Below are positions 26,137-35,203 of a stretch of DNA of 64,000 nt, in pieces (the first letter of the stretch is position 1; the number at the start of each line of letters is the position of its first letter). This DNA is from Planktothrix sp. PCC 11201 (GTDB taxonomy: Bacteria; Cyanobacteriota; Cyanobacteriia; Cyanobacteriales; Microcoleaceae): NCBI RefSeq assembly GCF_900009135.1, contig NZ_LT797693.1, positions 293,377-357,376 of the forward strand, read 5' to 3'. A program made the position numbers and the translations under genes. The notes beneath the pieces are model-generated. The model saw only the letters and a list, made by a program, of their open reading frames with translations, was not told the DNA's origin and made no database searches.

Positions 26137-27033
26137 TTAAAGTAAAAACCCACCAATCATTCCCCCTAATAAAATAAAACCAATTCCCACATTATTCCGA
26201 AAAATTTTAGCATAAATAGGTTTAGGAAGATCGGGATTTAGCAGTTGAAAATATTGCCTAGACCATAGTATAATAGAAAGGATTAGAGTTAGCCAATATT
26301 CCCAGTTTAATTGAAGATTCCAGCCTAAAATTCCCAATAATATTCCCGTCCCTAAAAACAAAATTCCCACGGCATTCGCAGATTGATCTCCAAAAAAAAT
26401 AGCACTGGAATTAATACCCAAACGCTGATCATCTTCCCGATCGCTCATGGCATAAACCGTATCAAATCCCAACGTCCATAATACCGTGGCTCCCCATAAA
26501 AACCAAGTAGATGTTTGTAAATTTCCTACCGCCGCCGTCCAACTAATTAATACCGCAAATCCCCAAGCAATTGATAATACTAATTGCGGCACAGGAAACA
26601 CTCGTTTTGCCAAAGGATAACCAATAATAACTGGAACTGCGGCGACCGATAAACCCAAACTCAAGGGGTTTAAATAGACCGCCAGTCCCGCCGCGCAAAT
26701 AAAAGAAATCAAAGCGATCACAATAGCCGTTTTGACCGTTAACGCCCTCGAAGCCAGGGGACGGGTACGGGTGCGTTCGACTTGGGGGTCAATATCCCTA
26801 TCCCATAAATCATTCACCACACAGCCCGCCGCACTGGTGGCCAAAGTTCCAAAGACAATAATTAAAATTAGGCTTAGGGGCGGTGTGCCATGGGTAGCCA
26901 GAAAAATTGCCCACAATGCCGGAATCATCAAAATTAGACGTCCGGCGGGTTTATCCCATCGCAACAGCCGCATAATCGTTTGCCAAGTGGGTTCGGGGGG
27001 ATTAGATTGGGTCAGCATTGCAGGTTGAATCAA
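26137..27033 (-). CDS. ubiA: 4-hydroxybenzoate polyprenyltransferase (UbiA family)
   Basis: A 298-residue integral membrane prenyltransferase with about eight or nine helices. The first Asp-rich motif is NDLWDRDIDPQVERTRTRPLASR and the second is YAMSDREDDQRLGINS; both bind the Mg-prenyl diphosphate. Cyanobacterial enzymes of this type attach a solanesyl-length chain to 4-hydroxybenzoate on the way to plastoquinone. That assignment rests on family knowledge. It diverges from ppx with an 88-bp shared upstream region. Confidence 0.9.
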   Translation of the reverse strand: MIQPAMLTQSNPPEPTWQTIMRLLRWDKPAGRLILMIPALWAIFLATHGTPPLSLILIIVFGTLATSAAGCVVNDLWDRDIDPQVERTRTRPLASRALTVKTAIVIALISFICAAGLAVYLNPLSLGLSVAAVPVIIGYPLAKRVFPVPQLVLSIAWGFAVLISWTAAVGNLQTSTWFLWGATVLWTLGFDTVYAMSDREDDQRLGINSSAIFFGDQSANAVGILFLGTGILLGILGWNLQLNWEYWLTLILSIILWSRQYFQLLNPDLPKPIYAKIFRNNVGIGFILLGGMIGGFLL

Positions 27034-27121
27034 AAAAATTGAATTGAATCTTCACAATATTTTGTAACATAGATCCGCCCTCGGTTTAAAATTAAAAGCA
27101 GTAGCTTTTTAGAGACTAATT

Positions 27122-28771
27122 ATGGTCACATCAATGCCTTTGGTGAGAGGATATGAACCCACAGACGACCGAGATCGAATCCTAGCCGCCATTGATTTAG
27201 GCACGAATTCTTTACACATGGTTGTGGTGAAAGTGCAACCTCAATTGCCTACCTTTACGATTATTGCCCGGGAAAAAGAAACCGTTCGTTTGGGAGATTG
27301 TGAGGAAAAAGGCAATCTCAAACCGGAGGTAATGGAACGAGCTATTGCTTGTTTAAAAAGGTTTCAAGGTGTGGCTAAAACCTTTAACGCTGAACAAATT
27401 GTGGCGGTAGCCACCAGTGCAGTTAGAGAAGCGCCCAATGGTCGGGAATTTATTAGCCGAGTCGCCGATGAACTGAACTTAGAAATTAGTTTAATTTCCG
27501 GTCAAGAAGAAGCCCGACGCATCTATTTAGGGGTGCTGTCGGCGATGGAATTAAATAACCAACCCCATATTATTATTGATATTGGTGGGGGGTCTACGGA
27601 ATTAATTTTAGGGGACGGTTGGGAACCTCGATTTTTAAGTAGTACAAAAGTCGGTGCTGTCCGATTAACCAAGGATTTTGTTCATAGTGATCCCGTTAGT
27701 CGCACGGAGTTTTTGTATTTACAAGCCTATATTCGCGGAACATTAGAACGGGTTGTGGACGAATTATCTTCCCATTTACAACCGGGTGAAATTCCTCGTT
27801 TAGTCGGAACTTCTGGAACTATTGAAACCTTAGTGGCAATTAAAGCCAGGGAAAAATCAGGAATAGATCCGACTCGTTTGGGGGGCTACGAATTAACCTT
27901 AGAAGAATTAAGAGAATTTGTCAATAGAATTCGCAAATTATCCTATCAAGAACGATTACAAATTCCGGGTATGGCTGACCGTCGGGCGGAGATTATTGTC
28001 GCCGGAGCCTTGATTTTACAAGAAGCCATGACCTTGTTAAATATCCCGTCTTTAAAGGTCTGTGAACGGAGTCTGAGGGAAGGAGTAGTTGTAGATTGGA
28101 TGTTAACCCATGGGTTAATTGATGATCGTTTACATTATGGCAGTTCTGTTCGAGAAAGAAGTGTTTTAAACATTGCTCAAAAATATCAAGTTGACTTAGA
28201 ACATAGTCAACGGGTTGCGACTTTTGCTTTAAGTTTATTTGATCAGACTAAGGGATTATTACATAATTGGGGATTGGCCGAACGGGAGTTATTATGGGCG
28301 GCGAGTATTCTGCATAATTGTGGATTATATATTAGTCATTCAGCCCACCATAAACATTCCTATTATTTAATTCGTTATGGGGAGTTATTAGGATTTACGG
28401 AAACGGAAATTGATGCGATCGCAAATTTAGCCCGATACCATCGCAAGAGCAATGCTAAAAAGAAACATGAATCCTATCAAAATTTACCTCGAAGGTTTCG
28501 ACAAGTCATTGATCAATTGCATCCTTTATTAAGGTTATCAGTCGCCTTAGATAGACGCATGATTGGTGCTATCTCTCAAGTGGTTTGTGAATATAAATCC
28601 ATGACCCGAGAGTTTCATTTGAAGTTAAAACCGACCCATGCTAATGATGATTGTGCATTAGAATTGTGGAGCTTGAATTTAAAAAAAGAAGCCTTTGAAA
28701 TTAACTATGGATTAAAGTTAGTAGCTAAATTAGAATCTAGCAATCATTCAAACCCCACATTCCCCCAGTAG
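27122..28771 (+). CDS. ppx: Ppx/GppA exopolyphosphatase family protein
   Basis: A 549-residue protein. The N-terminal ASKHA phosphatase domain has AAIDLGTNSLHMVV, the AVATSAVREAPNG block, SGQEEARRIYLGV and IIDIGGGSTELILG, which bind nucleotide or phosphate. Residues from about 340 form an HD-like helical C-terminal domain with HNCGLYISHSAHHKHSYYLI. The family hydrolyses polyphosphate or pppGpp; domain content alone does not separate the two, but cyanobacterial versions are usually called exopolyphosphatase. The stop codon is inside the palindromic repeat that starts at 28768. Confidence 0.88.
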   Translation: MVTSMPLVRGYEPTDDRDRILAAIDLGTNSLHMVVVKVQPQLPTFTIIAREKETVRLGDCEEKGNLKPEVMERAIACLKRFQGVAKTFNAEQIVAVATSAVREAPNGREFISRVADELNLEISLISGQEEARRIYLGVLSAMELNNQPHIIIDIGGGSTELILGDGWEPRFLSSTKVGAVRLTKDFVHSDPVSRTEFLYLQAYIRGTLERVVDELSSHLQPGEIPRLVGTSGTIETLVAIKAREKSGIDPTRLGGYELTLEELREFVNRIRKLSYQERLQIPGMADRRAEIIVAGALILQEAMTLLNIPSLKVCERSLREGVVVDWMLTHGLIDDRLHYGSSVRERSVLNIAQKYQVDLEHSQRVATFALSLFDQTKGLLHNWGLAERELLWAASILHNCGLYISHSAHHKHSYYLIRYGELLGFTETEIDAIANLARYHRKSNAKKKHESYQNLPRRFRQVIDQLHPLLRLSVALDRRMIGAISQVVCEYKSMTREFHLKLKPTHANDDCALELWSLNLKKEAFEINYGLKLVAKLESSNHSNPTFPQ

Positions 28772-28795
28772 AGACGTTATATACAACGTCTCTAC
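28768..28795. repeat. Palindrome, GTAGAGACG family, between convergent genes
   Basis: GTAGAGACGTT pairs with AACGTCTCTAC around a short loop (ATATAC). It contains the ppx stop codon and ends 6 bases before the end of the convergent membrane-protein gene, so it may serve both as terminator. Confidence 0.8.
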
Positions 28796-28800
28796 TATTC

Positions 28801-31800
28801 TTATTCCCAGGTTTCTAATTCTGCTATCCAGTTATTCCAAAGGGTGATTAACTGTTCTCGACGGGTTTCAAAATTAGCTGCAATCCACATTAAAATCACC
28901 CCTAAAATAAACAAAATTATCCACTTGATAAAGGAATAAACGGAATTAAGAATAATCAGTTGATTTACAATATCAATTAAAAATATTGCGGTTCCAATAT
29001 AGAGAAAAGCTCTAATTCTTAATCCTAGTCCGACAAAAATTGTAACTAAACTTAAAATTCCTGGGAGAATTCCAGTTCCTTGGAAATTACCCAGGGAAGT
29101 TCCACATAAAAGACCCGTCCCCAAAACCCGTAACCCATGACGTAAATTCCGATTTTCTTCTAATTTTAGAGTGGGTTCAACCTGGGAAAAATAGAGTAAT
29201 GAGCAGGATATCGGGAGAGTAAAAATAAATATATCATCTATTGAGCCTAGCCAATCATAAAAGGTAAAACTGATTAGGATTAAACTTAGGTAGGTTAACC
29301 GAATATTTTGAGTAAATTTTGCTAAAATAATATAGAATAAAGTTCCAAAGATTACTGAAAAATACCAAGTTAACTGTTGTTCTGGTTGCAGAATAAAATG
29401 GGAACCGATAAGGGTGATTACAGGGAGAATAATAGCTGTTCTTTTCCAAGGTCTAACTGGCCATCCCCAAGTATTCCAAGGAAGAATATAAAAGAAATAA
29501 GATAAAATTGAGACTAACGACCCCGACCAGGGAATCAAAAAGTTACTTAAATCGACTAAATGCTGTAGATAAATTACTAAACCTGTTGCTTGGATTAAAC
29601 CAATATAAACCCAAGTTTCTGCTATATCTAAATTTGAATTATGGCGACCTTGGAATAGGGCATAACGAATTAATAATACACTAGTTCCAATCGTTAATAA
29701 AAATTGGGGGTTAATGGGAATTAAAGTCACTAAACCTAATAATATACTACTGATAAACCAATGCAAATGGGCAATGTTTTTAATTTCGGCTTCAGGAATT
29801 CGTAAATACCCTGTTAACCAGGGACTGAGAATTCGGTAACCATACATTAAACTGGTTCCTAATGTGGCAAAAGCAATCCATTGTTCTGTTAAAGTTTGGG
29901 AATTAATTTGATATAATAATATTTCATAGGTAGAAACAGAAACCCCGATTAATCCTAAATAAACTAGAGGTTTAGCTTCAATATTTCTTCTGCCAATCCC
30001 AATTAAAATTAAGGCGAATGCTAGAGAAATTAATCCCGTCCAGTTAGCGGAGGTTTGAACTCGAAAAACAATAGCTAAAATACCGTAAATAATTGGAATA
30101 ATTTGCCAAGGATTAGGCAATTTTTCAATTTGATAATGACGTTGCCACCAATCCCCGAATAGTTGGGTAGTTAATCCTAAAATAATATTAGCAACCGCCA
30201 AACTAACTAAAGATTGATTGCCAGAAATCAATATTTCAACAATGAGTAATTCTACAGCCAAAGCTAAACCATATAATATCCAAGGAGAGAATCCAGACCT
30301 AGCTATTTTCCGAGGGTTTTCCCAATCTAATCCTCGAAAAATCAAGGCTGCAATCAAAATAATTAAGGTAGAAGTTAGGGTGAAGTTTCTAGGGATTTTA
30401 TACAATAAAACTCCAAAGGAATTAAGGGTTATGATTGATATTTCAAATCCCAAAAAAGTCATAGCCCAACCATCAAATGCTTGTTGATAAAGTCTAACAA
30501 TATTGGATTGAGTCACACCATAACGGAATAACATAAAACGGAATACCCATAATCCTGCGATGGTTAAACTTAAAAACATTAACCATCCTTCTATTGTGAC
30601 CAAATCCTTGACGGATAGGAATAAAAAAGCTAATCCTAAACCCACGGTAAAAACCGATGAAAATAGGGTTTTAATAACTTGAGTATTAACAACCATGAAT
30701 ACTGTTGTTAAGCCTAAACTCCATAAACGAATTTGAGGGTGGGGTAGGGTTAAAACCTGAACTAAACCACAGGCTATTATACTAAAAATAACGGCTTTTT
30801 TTTGTTGAGATTCTCTGGTTTGTGTCGCGACATAGGTTAATCCTAGGGGTGTAATTAACCAAGCCATTGTTGAGGAATGGGGCGTGGAAAAATCAAAGTT
30901 ATTTAAAAATAAAATATAACTGATTCCCGATAATAATATTCCTAGGTTTAAGGCATCTTTACGGATAACAGTTGCCACTGGACTATTGACCGTAAACAAT
31001 ATAAATTCACCCACCATTAAGACTAATAAAATAATCGCCCAATCCTCTAGGATTAAGTTGGGAAATTGCCAGTAAACCAGATTAGCAAAGGTGACTAACC
31101 CCAAAATATGGGTTGCCAAAACAACTATCGGTTTTAGGGGTTGACGACGACTGATAACAATTGCTAAAGTAATAGTTGAGGCTAATAGATTTAGCGATCG
31201 CAATGCCGGATTCAATAGAGACAAATAGGTTAAAAATGCACCAAATCCTAAACTCAGCAAATCTCCAAAATGGGCTACCTTTCGTTGTGGACGGTGATAA
31301 ATCCAATCGGTTACAATCACCATAAAAATCAAATATGGAAACCATGTTAAACTCAGTAATGCCCAAGGAGAATCCTGAGAACTGGATATTTCTACCCCTA
31401 CGCTAATGGCAGTTTTCCTTAATTCTCGTGGAATTAAACGACCGACTAAATCCACCATTGATAACCCAAAACCAAATATTGCCGCCAAATCTCGCCGTTG
31501 CCAATATTTTAATAAATGATTACTGAAAATCCCCACACCAATTCCACTCACTAAAAACCCCTGCCAAGGTTGGATATAAACAGTTACTAACCAACCAAAC
31601 AATAAAATAAAATAGCTAGAACGATGTAAAATTAATGAAGAAGAAATATAGAGAAATCCAGCAAAAATTCCCAAAGCTAATCCCAGTTGACTAATATCAA
31701 CATTAACCACAAAAATCGCCCGTCCGAAAAGCAGAGTTAAAAGATAAATAACAACAATTTTAAAATCAATCTTTGGGTTAGGATGGGAGGACGAAGTAGG

Positions 31801-32583
31801 GGGAGGGTTGGCAATGGTTAAAAATCCCGTAATAATAATCCCCAAATAAACAGCAATGAGAGAAAATCCAGGAATTTGCCATCCCCAGTTTAAATAACTT
31901 AATCCTAAATGATTGAATAGAAAGCGGCGTTGGAATTGTCCTTGATTTCGATATAAAGTTACGGTTAAAGTAGTGAGGGCTACCGCAGCAATAGCAATGG
32001 TTAATAAACCCCAGGACTCTGACCACAACTTCAACCCATCCATTGCCCAAAAATTCAAGGGAATTAATAATAAAGTGACTAATTTTAAGGCTTCAGCAGT
32101 GACGGGTAAACGGGACTGTTGAGCGCCCCATAAACTCGCCCCCCAAAAAGCAAAAGTATAGGCAAATAAAATCAAATATTGTCCAGTGGCGGGAAATTTT
32201 TCCCACTGACTCGCCGCTAAAACTCCAGAGGAAACAATGACTAAAAATAATCCTAAAAATAATAGCCAACGAACACTCAACTCGGACTTTAAGGATGCAA
32301 CTAAATCCGTGGCAAAAGTAGGAAATTGCCAAGCGGGTTGGGGTGATTTAGAAACAACACGCTTTGGAGTTATTTTTTCTGCCAAAACCCGTTGATTATT
32401 TGCAGAAGTAACCGTCTTTTTAGGTAAAGGGTCACTCAAATAAAGTTCACCAATTTGACGAACTTGTCTATCGGATAATAAACCCAAATTCAACCAAACT
32501 TCTAACCCCTCTAATAACCTGGGATTGGTGCTATCCGCCTGAATTAAAATGCGAATTAAAGGTTTTGAAACAGACATGGGCAA
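28801..32583 (-). CDS. Very large polytopic membrane protein (DUF2157-like)
   Basis: A 1260-residue protein. The cytoplasmic N-terminus (residues 1-100) includes LEGLEVWLNLGLLSDRQVRQI, which resembles the N-terminal region of DUF2157 membrane proteins. The remaining 1150 residues are almost entirely hydrophobic helices separated by very short loops, roughly 35-40 transmembrane segments, without charged catalytic motifs. No ATPase, transporter or glycosyltransferase signature is seen. Homologous giant proteins are found in cyanobacteria without assigned role. It is monocistronic on the minus strand. Confidence 0.65.
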   Translation of the reverse strand: MPMSVSKPLIRILIQADSTNPRLLEGLEVWLNLGLLSDRQVRQIGELYLSDPLPKKTVTSANNQRVLAEKITPKRVVSKSPQPAWQFPTFATDLVASLKSELSVRWLLFLGLFLVIVSSGVLAASQWEKFPATGQYLILFAYTFAFWGASLWGAQQSRLPVTAEALKLVTLLLIPLNFWAMDGLKLWSESWGLLTIAIAAVALTTLTVTLYRNQGQFQRRFLFNHLGLSYLNWGWQIPGFSLIAVYLGIIITGFLTIANPPPTSSSHPNPKIDFKIVVIYLLTLLFGRAIFVVNVDISQLGLALGIFAGFLYISSSLILHRSSYFILLFGWLVTVYIQPWQGFLVSGIGVGIFSNHLLKYWQRRDLAAIFGFGLSMVDLVGRLIPRELRKTAISVGVEISSSQDSPWALLSLTWFPYLIFMVIVTDWIYHRPQRKVAHFGDLLSLGFGAFLTYLSLLNPALRSLNLLASTITLAIVISRRQPLKPIVVLATHILGLVTFANLVYWQFPNLILEDWAIILLVLMVGEFILFTVNSPVATVIRKDALNLGILLSGISYILFLNNFDFSTPHSSTMAWLITPLGLTYVATQTRESQQKKAVIFSIIACGLVQVLTLPHPQIRLWSLGLTTVFMVVNTQVIKTLFSSVFTVGLGLAFLFLSVKDLVTIEGWLMFLSLTIAGLWVFRFMLFRYGVTQSNIVRLYQQAFDGWAMTFLGFEISIITLNSFGVLLYKIPRNFTLTSTLIILIAALIFRGLDWENPRKIARSGFSPWILYGLALAVELLIVEILISGNQSLVSLAVANIILGLTTQLFGDWWQRHYQIEKLPNPWQIIPIIYGILAIVFRVQTSANWTGLISLAFALILIGIGRRNIEAKPLVYLGLIGVSVSTYEILLYQINSQTLTEQWIAFATLGTSLMYGYRILSPWLTGYLRIPEAEIKNIAHLHWFISSILLGLVTLIPINPQFLLTIGTSVLLIRYALFQGRHNSNLDIAETWVYIGLIQATGLVIYLQHLVDLSNFLIPWSGSLVSILSYFFYILPWNTWGWPVRPWKRTAIILPVITLIGSHFILQPEQQLTWYFSVIFGTLFYIILAKFTQNIRLTYLSLILISFTFYDWLGSIDDIFIFTLPISCSLLYFSQVEPTLKLEENRNLRHGLRVLGTGLLCGTSLGNFQGTGILPGILSLVTIFVGLGLRIRAFLYIGTAIFLIDIVNQLIILNSVYSFIKWIILFILGVILMWIAANFETRREQLITLWNNWIAELETWE

Positions 32584-32696
32584 AACCGGGTATAGGGTAG
32601 GGGAAAGAAAACTGGGTAGACTTTAATTTAAGCTATTTTTGTATTTTAAAGTATCTATTATGATATACTAAATTGTAGGTATTGATTCAGTCTGCT

Positions 32697-33437
32697 ATGT
32701 ACCAAACCGACCCCCCACGTTCCCCGAAAGAAGTCCTACCGACAATGTATGACCTAAAAAGTGAAGACCCGCAGGAACCAGGTTTGCCCGACGAATTTCA
32801 CGATTTACAACCCGAATTATTAAGAATAACTTTCCGTCCCCCGAGTTATTCCCCCGACTCTGTTTTTATTGCCAGTGACCTGAATCTCTATTACGACCCT
32901 CGCCATTTTAATTGGTATAAACGTCCCGATTGGTTTGCCGTCCTTGGGGTGTCTCGGTTGTATGAACAGCGAGATTTACGCTTGAGTTATGTAACTTGGC
33001 AGGAGGGAGTCAACCCATTTGTGATTGTTGAATTATTATCCCCAGGAACAGAAGCGGAAGATTTAGGTCAAACCCTACGAGAAATTAATCAACCACCGAC
33101 CAAATGGGAAGTTTATGAACGGATTTTACGCATTCCCTATTATGTAGTTTTTAGTCGCTATACCCATCAACTTCGGGTCTTTCAAAATAGTGCTAGTCGC
33201 TACCAGGAACTCACGGTTTCCAACTCGCGGGTTTGGATGCCGGAATTAGAATTGGGTTTAGGATTATGGCAGGGATGCTATCAAGAAATTGCGGGATTGT
33301 GGCTGCGTTGGTATGATCAAAATCAGAACTGGATACCGACACCCACAGAACAAATAGAACAGAAACAGCAAAAAGTTGAAGAACTAGAGGCAATATTGCA
33401 ACGTTATCGACAGCAATATGGGGATTTGCCCGAATAA
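32697..33437 (+). CDS. Uma2-family (DUF820) putative endonuclease
   Basis: I start at the ATG at 32697 (MYQTDPPRSPKEVLP); a TTG at 32682 would add five residues. The 246-residue protein has the DUF820/Uma2 restriction-like fold: SDLNLYYDPRHF, RPDWFAVLGVSR and FVIVELLSPGTEAED carry the acidic PD-x(n)-E core. The C-terminus is a Gln/Glu-rich coiled-coil (QIEQKQQKVEELEAIL). The family is expanded in cyanobacteria and linked to PD-(D/E)XK nucleases, but its biological role is unknown. A hairpin with a T run follows the stop. Confidence 0.85.
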   Translation: MYQTDPPRSPKEVLPTMYDLKSEDPQEPGLPDEFHDLQPELLRITFRPPSYSPDSVFIASDLNLYYDPRHFNWYKRPDWFAVLGVSRLYEQRDLRLSYVTWQEGVNPFVIVELLSPGTEAEDLGQTLREINQPPTKWEVYERILRIPYYVVFSRYTHQLRVFQNSASRYQELTVSNSRVWMPELELGLGLWQGCYQEIAGLWLRWYDQNQNWIPTPTEQIEQKQQKVEELEAILQRYRQQYGDLPE

Positions 33438-33446
33438 TTAAAACAG

Positions 33447-33476
33447 AGAGACGCGCCGTGGCACGTCTCTACAGGT
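33447..33476 (+). terminator. Terminator-like palindrome, GTAGAGACG family
   Basis: AGAGACGCGCC, a GTG loop and GCACGTCTCT (33447-33470) form a strong stem with one mismatch, followed by ACAGGTTTTT. The T run and position 10 bases after the Uma2 stop make it a good intrinsic terminator; the same stem sequence recurs elsewhere as a dispersed repeat. Confidence 0.75.
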
Positions 33477-33502
33477 TTTTGTGGGTTTGACCGCAATCTT
33501 TG

Positions 33503-33592
33503 TTAGAATCCGTTACGCGCCCAAACAACCATGGAAATCGAAAAAGTAAATAGCACTAACAGCGAAACCCAACCCAGTGACACAATATCCAT
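33503..33592 (-). CDS. petN: Cytochrome b6f subunit PetN
   Basis: A 29-residue ORF on the minus strand begins MDIVSLGW and ends VVWARNGF, with one transmembrane helix ([16 protein letters not shown]). Length and sequence match the invariant small subunit VIII of the cytochrome b6f complex, differing from the usual sequence at only a few positions. It is located between the Uma2 gene and a small membrane protein, on its own. Such short genes are commonly missed by automatic gene calling. It acts in the thylakoid membrane as a structural subunit of the plastoquinol-plastocyanin oxidoreductase. Confidence 0.93.
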   Translation of the reverse strand: MDIVSLGWVSLLVLFTFSISMVVWARNGF

Positions 33593-33660
33593 AGTGATGT
33601 ATTAAAAAAACGTGGCAAAATAACTCTACCGTAGATCATAACTTGAAATGGAGCGATCGC

Positions 33661-34083
33661 ATGAACCCTAACTCCTCCTCAAATTTTACGGCTACCGAAC
33701 GGTTAGAATCCCTAAAGGGGGGTCTTCTGGCAGGTTTTTGTGTGGGACTAAGCCATCTTGTCCTGAGTTGGGTTAACCTCTGGTTGGGGGACACATCCAT
33801 TAATCTCCTATTTTCGACCCCTCTAGCCGGGTTTAGCGGGTTTTTGTTTGGAGTCACCTATCGCTATATTATTCGCCGAGACGATAACCCCCAGTTAAAA
33901 TTGGGGGGTATTTTTGCCTTTGGACTGGTACGCGCCCTCGCGGGACTAGAAATTCAACTCCATACCCCAACTTCCCTCGCACAAATAGCCCGGTTTGGGG
34001 GAGAAAGTTTATTATTATTTGGAATAGCCGGATTGATTTTAGATATGGCGTTACAAAAAGGTTGGGTCAAACCTTTTAATTAA
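33661..34083 (+). CDS. Small polytopic membrane protein, unknown function
   Basis: About 140 residues from the ATG at 33661 (MNPNSSSNFTATERLES); the frame extends to a TTG at 33643. Four hydrophobic segments are visible: LLAGFCVGLSHLVLSWVNLW, LLFSTPLAGFSGFLFGVTY, IFAFGLVRALAGLE and SLLLFGIAGLILDMAL. No known motif is present. The gene diverges from petN by 68 bp and contains an HIP1 octamer across the start region. Confidence 0.6.
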   Translation: MNPNSSSNFTATERLESLKGGLLAGFCVGLSHLVLSWVNLWLGDTSINLLFSTPLAGFSGFLFGVTYRYIIRRDDNPQLKLGGIFAFGLVRALAGLEIQLHTPTSLAQIARFGGESLLLFGIAGLILDMALQKGWVKPFN

Positions 34084-34085
34084 TC

Positions 34086-34970
34086 TTAAACCAAAATTCC
34101 TTCTGCAACTTTGATCACATTTCCCCCCACTTCCACTTGAATTAAATCTCCTATTTTTTCAGCTTTTAATAAAAGCAAAGAAGGACGATCAATTTCATAT
34201 CCTTGTTCTACCCTAATATTAACTTGATCGGAACCAAAATAATGATAATTTGACAGATATCCAGCCAAACAACCATTAGCACTTCCCGTTGCCGGATCTT
34301 CTGTAATTCCTAAAGCGGGGGCAAACATTCTAGCACATAACTGATTTTCGGGATGATGGGTTTCAGGACAAAATAGAAAAATTTCCTGGGCTGTTGTGAT
34401 CTTAATCAACTCAGTATAACATTCCAAATCAACCTTGGCTTTTCTTAATGCAGACTGAGTTTTTAACGGAACAATAATAAACGGAATCCCGGTAGAAACC
34501 TCTTGAATGGGATAGTTAGTATCAAAATCACAGGGTTCTAAATTAAGAACAGGGGCTAATAGTTTATGATCATAACTATTAGTAAACTCGGGAGAATTTT
34601 GTCGCATCCAGAGCATTTTTTTTCCTGATGCTTCAGGTTTCCAAGTCACCGGGATTTGACCCACCGCTAAATTTAAAATCACCTGATTAACAGAATCTTT
34701 AATTATCTCCTCTGCAATGATATAAGCAGTTCCCAAAGTAGGATGACCCGCAAAAGGTAATTCCTTTTTGGGGGTAAAAATTCGCACAGGATACCCCCCA
34801 TTTTTAGGTTCAGAAGCACCAATAAATGTGGTTTCTGAATAATTCATTTCTTGAGCAATTTTGAGCATTTCTTGATCAGATAATCGCTCTACTCCTTCCC
34901 CCCAAATCACCGCTAATTGATTTCCGGTATATTGGGTTTCGGCAAAAACATCAACAATTGAGAATTTCAT
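34086..34970 (-). CDS. PhzF-family isomerase-like protein
   Basis: Start taken at the ATG at 34970 (MKFSIVDVFAETQYTGNQLAV); an upstream ATG at 35030 would add 20 residues that include part of a palindromic repeat. The 294-residue protein has the PhzF signatures: YTGNQLAVIW, the catalytic Glu in MNYSETTFIG, IFTPKKELPFAGHPTLGTAYI and EDPATGSANGCLAGYLS. PhzF in phenazine producers isomerises trans-2,3-dihydro-3-hydroxyanthranilate; most bacterial homologues have unknown substrates, and no phenazine genes are nearby. It is convergent with the small membrane protein by 3 bp. Confidence 0.88.
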   Translation of the reverse strand: MKFSIVDVFAETQYTGNQLAVIWGEGVERLSDQEMLKIAQEMNYSETTFIGASEPKNGGYPVRIFTPKKELPFAGHPTLGTAYIIAEEIIKDSVNQVILNLAVGQIPVTWKPEASGKKMLWMRQNSPEFTNSYDHKLLAPVLNLEPCDFDTNYPIQEVSTGIPFIIVPLKTQSALRKAKVDLECYTELIKITTAQEIFLFCPETHHPENQLCARMFAPALGITEDPATGSANGCLAGYLSNYHYFGSDQVNIRVEQGYEIDRPSLLLLKAEKIGDLIQVEVGGNVIKVAEGILV

Positions 34971-35013
34971 AAAATTTGTAATTGATGGAATAGGGAATGC
35001 TTTTGCTGGATAT

Positions 35014-35076
35014 GTAGGGGCGGGTTCCATGCAAATTTCTGATCCTCACAGATATCCTTTCTAAACCCGCCCTTAC
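35014..35076. repeat. Palindromic repeat, GGGCGGGTT family
   Basis: GTAGGGGCGGGTTCC at the left end and AAACCCGCCCTTAC at the right end, about 63 bp in all. It overlaps the N-terminal extension of the PhzF frame, which argues against that longer start. Confidence 0.75.
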
Positions 35077-35203
35077 TTTATATTGCGTTAATTTACAACT
35101 GATATAAAACAGCCATATTATCCGGTGTTTCCTGTTCTGGTGTTCGGGATTTTAGCGATTAGGAAAGAGTGCTAAAGCACAACAACGGCACAATCATAAA
35201 CTA

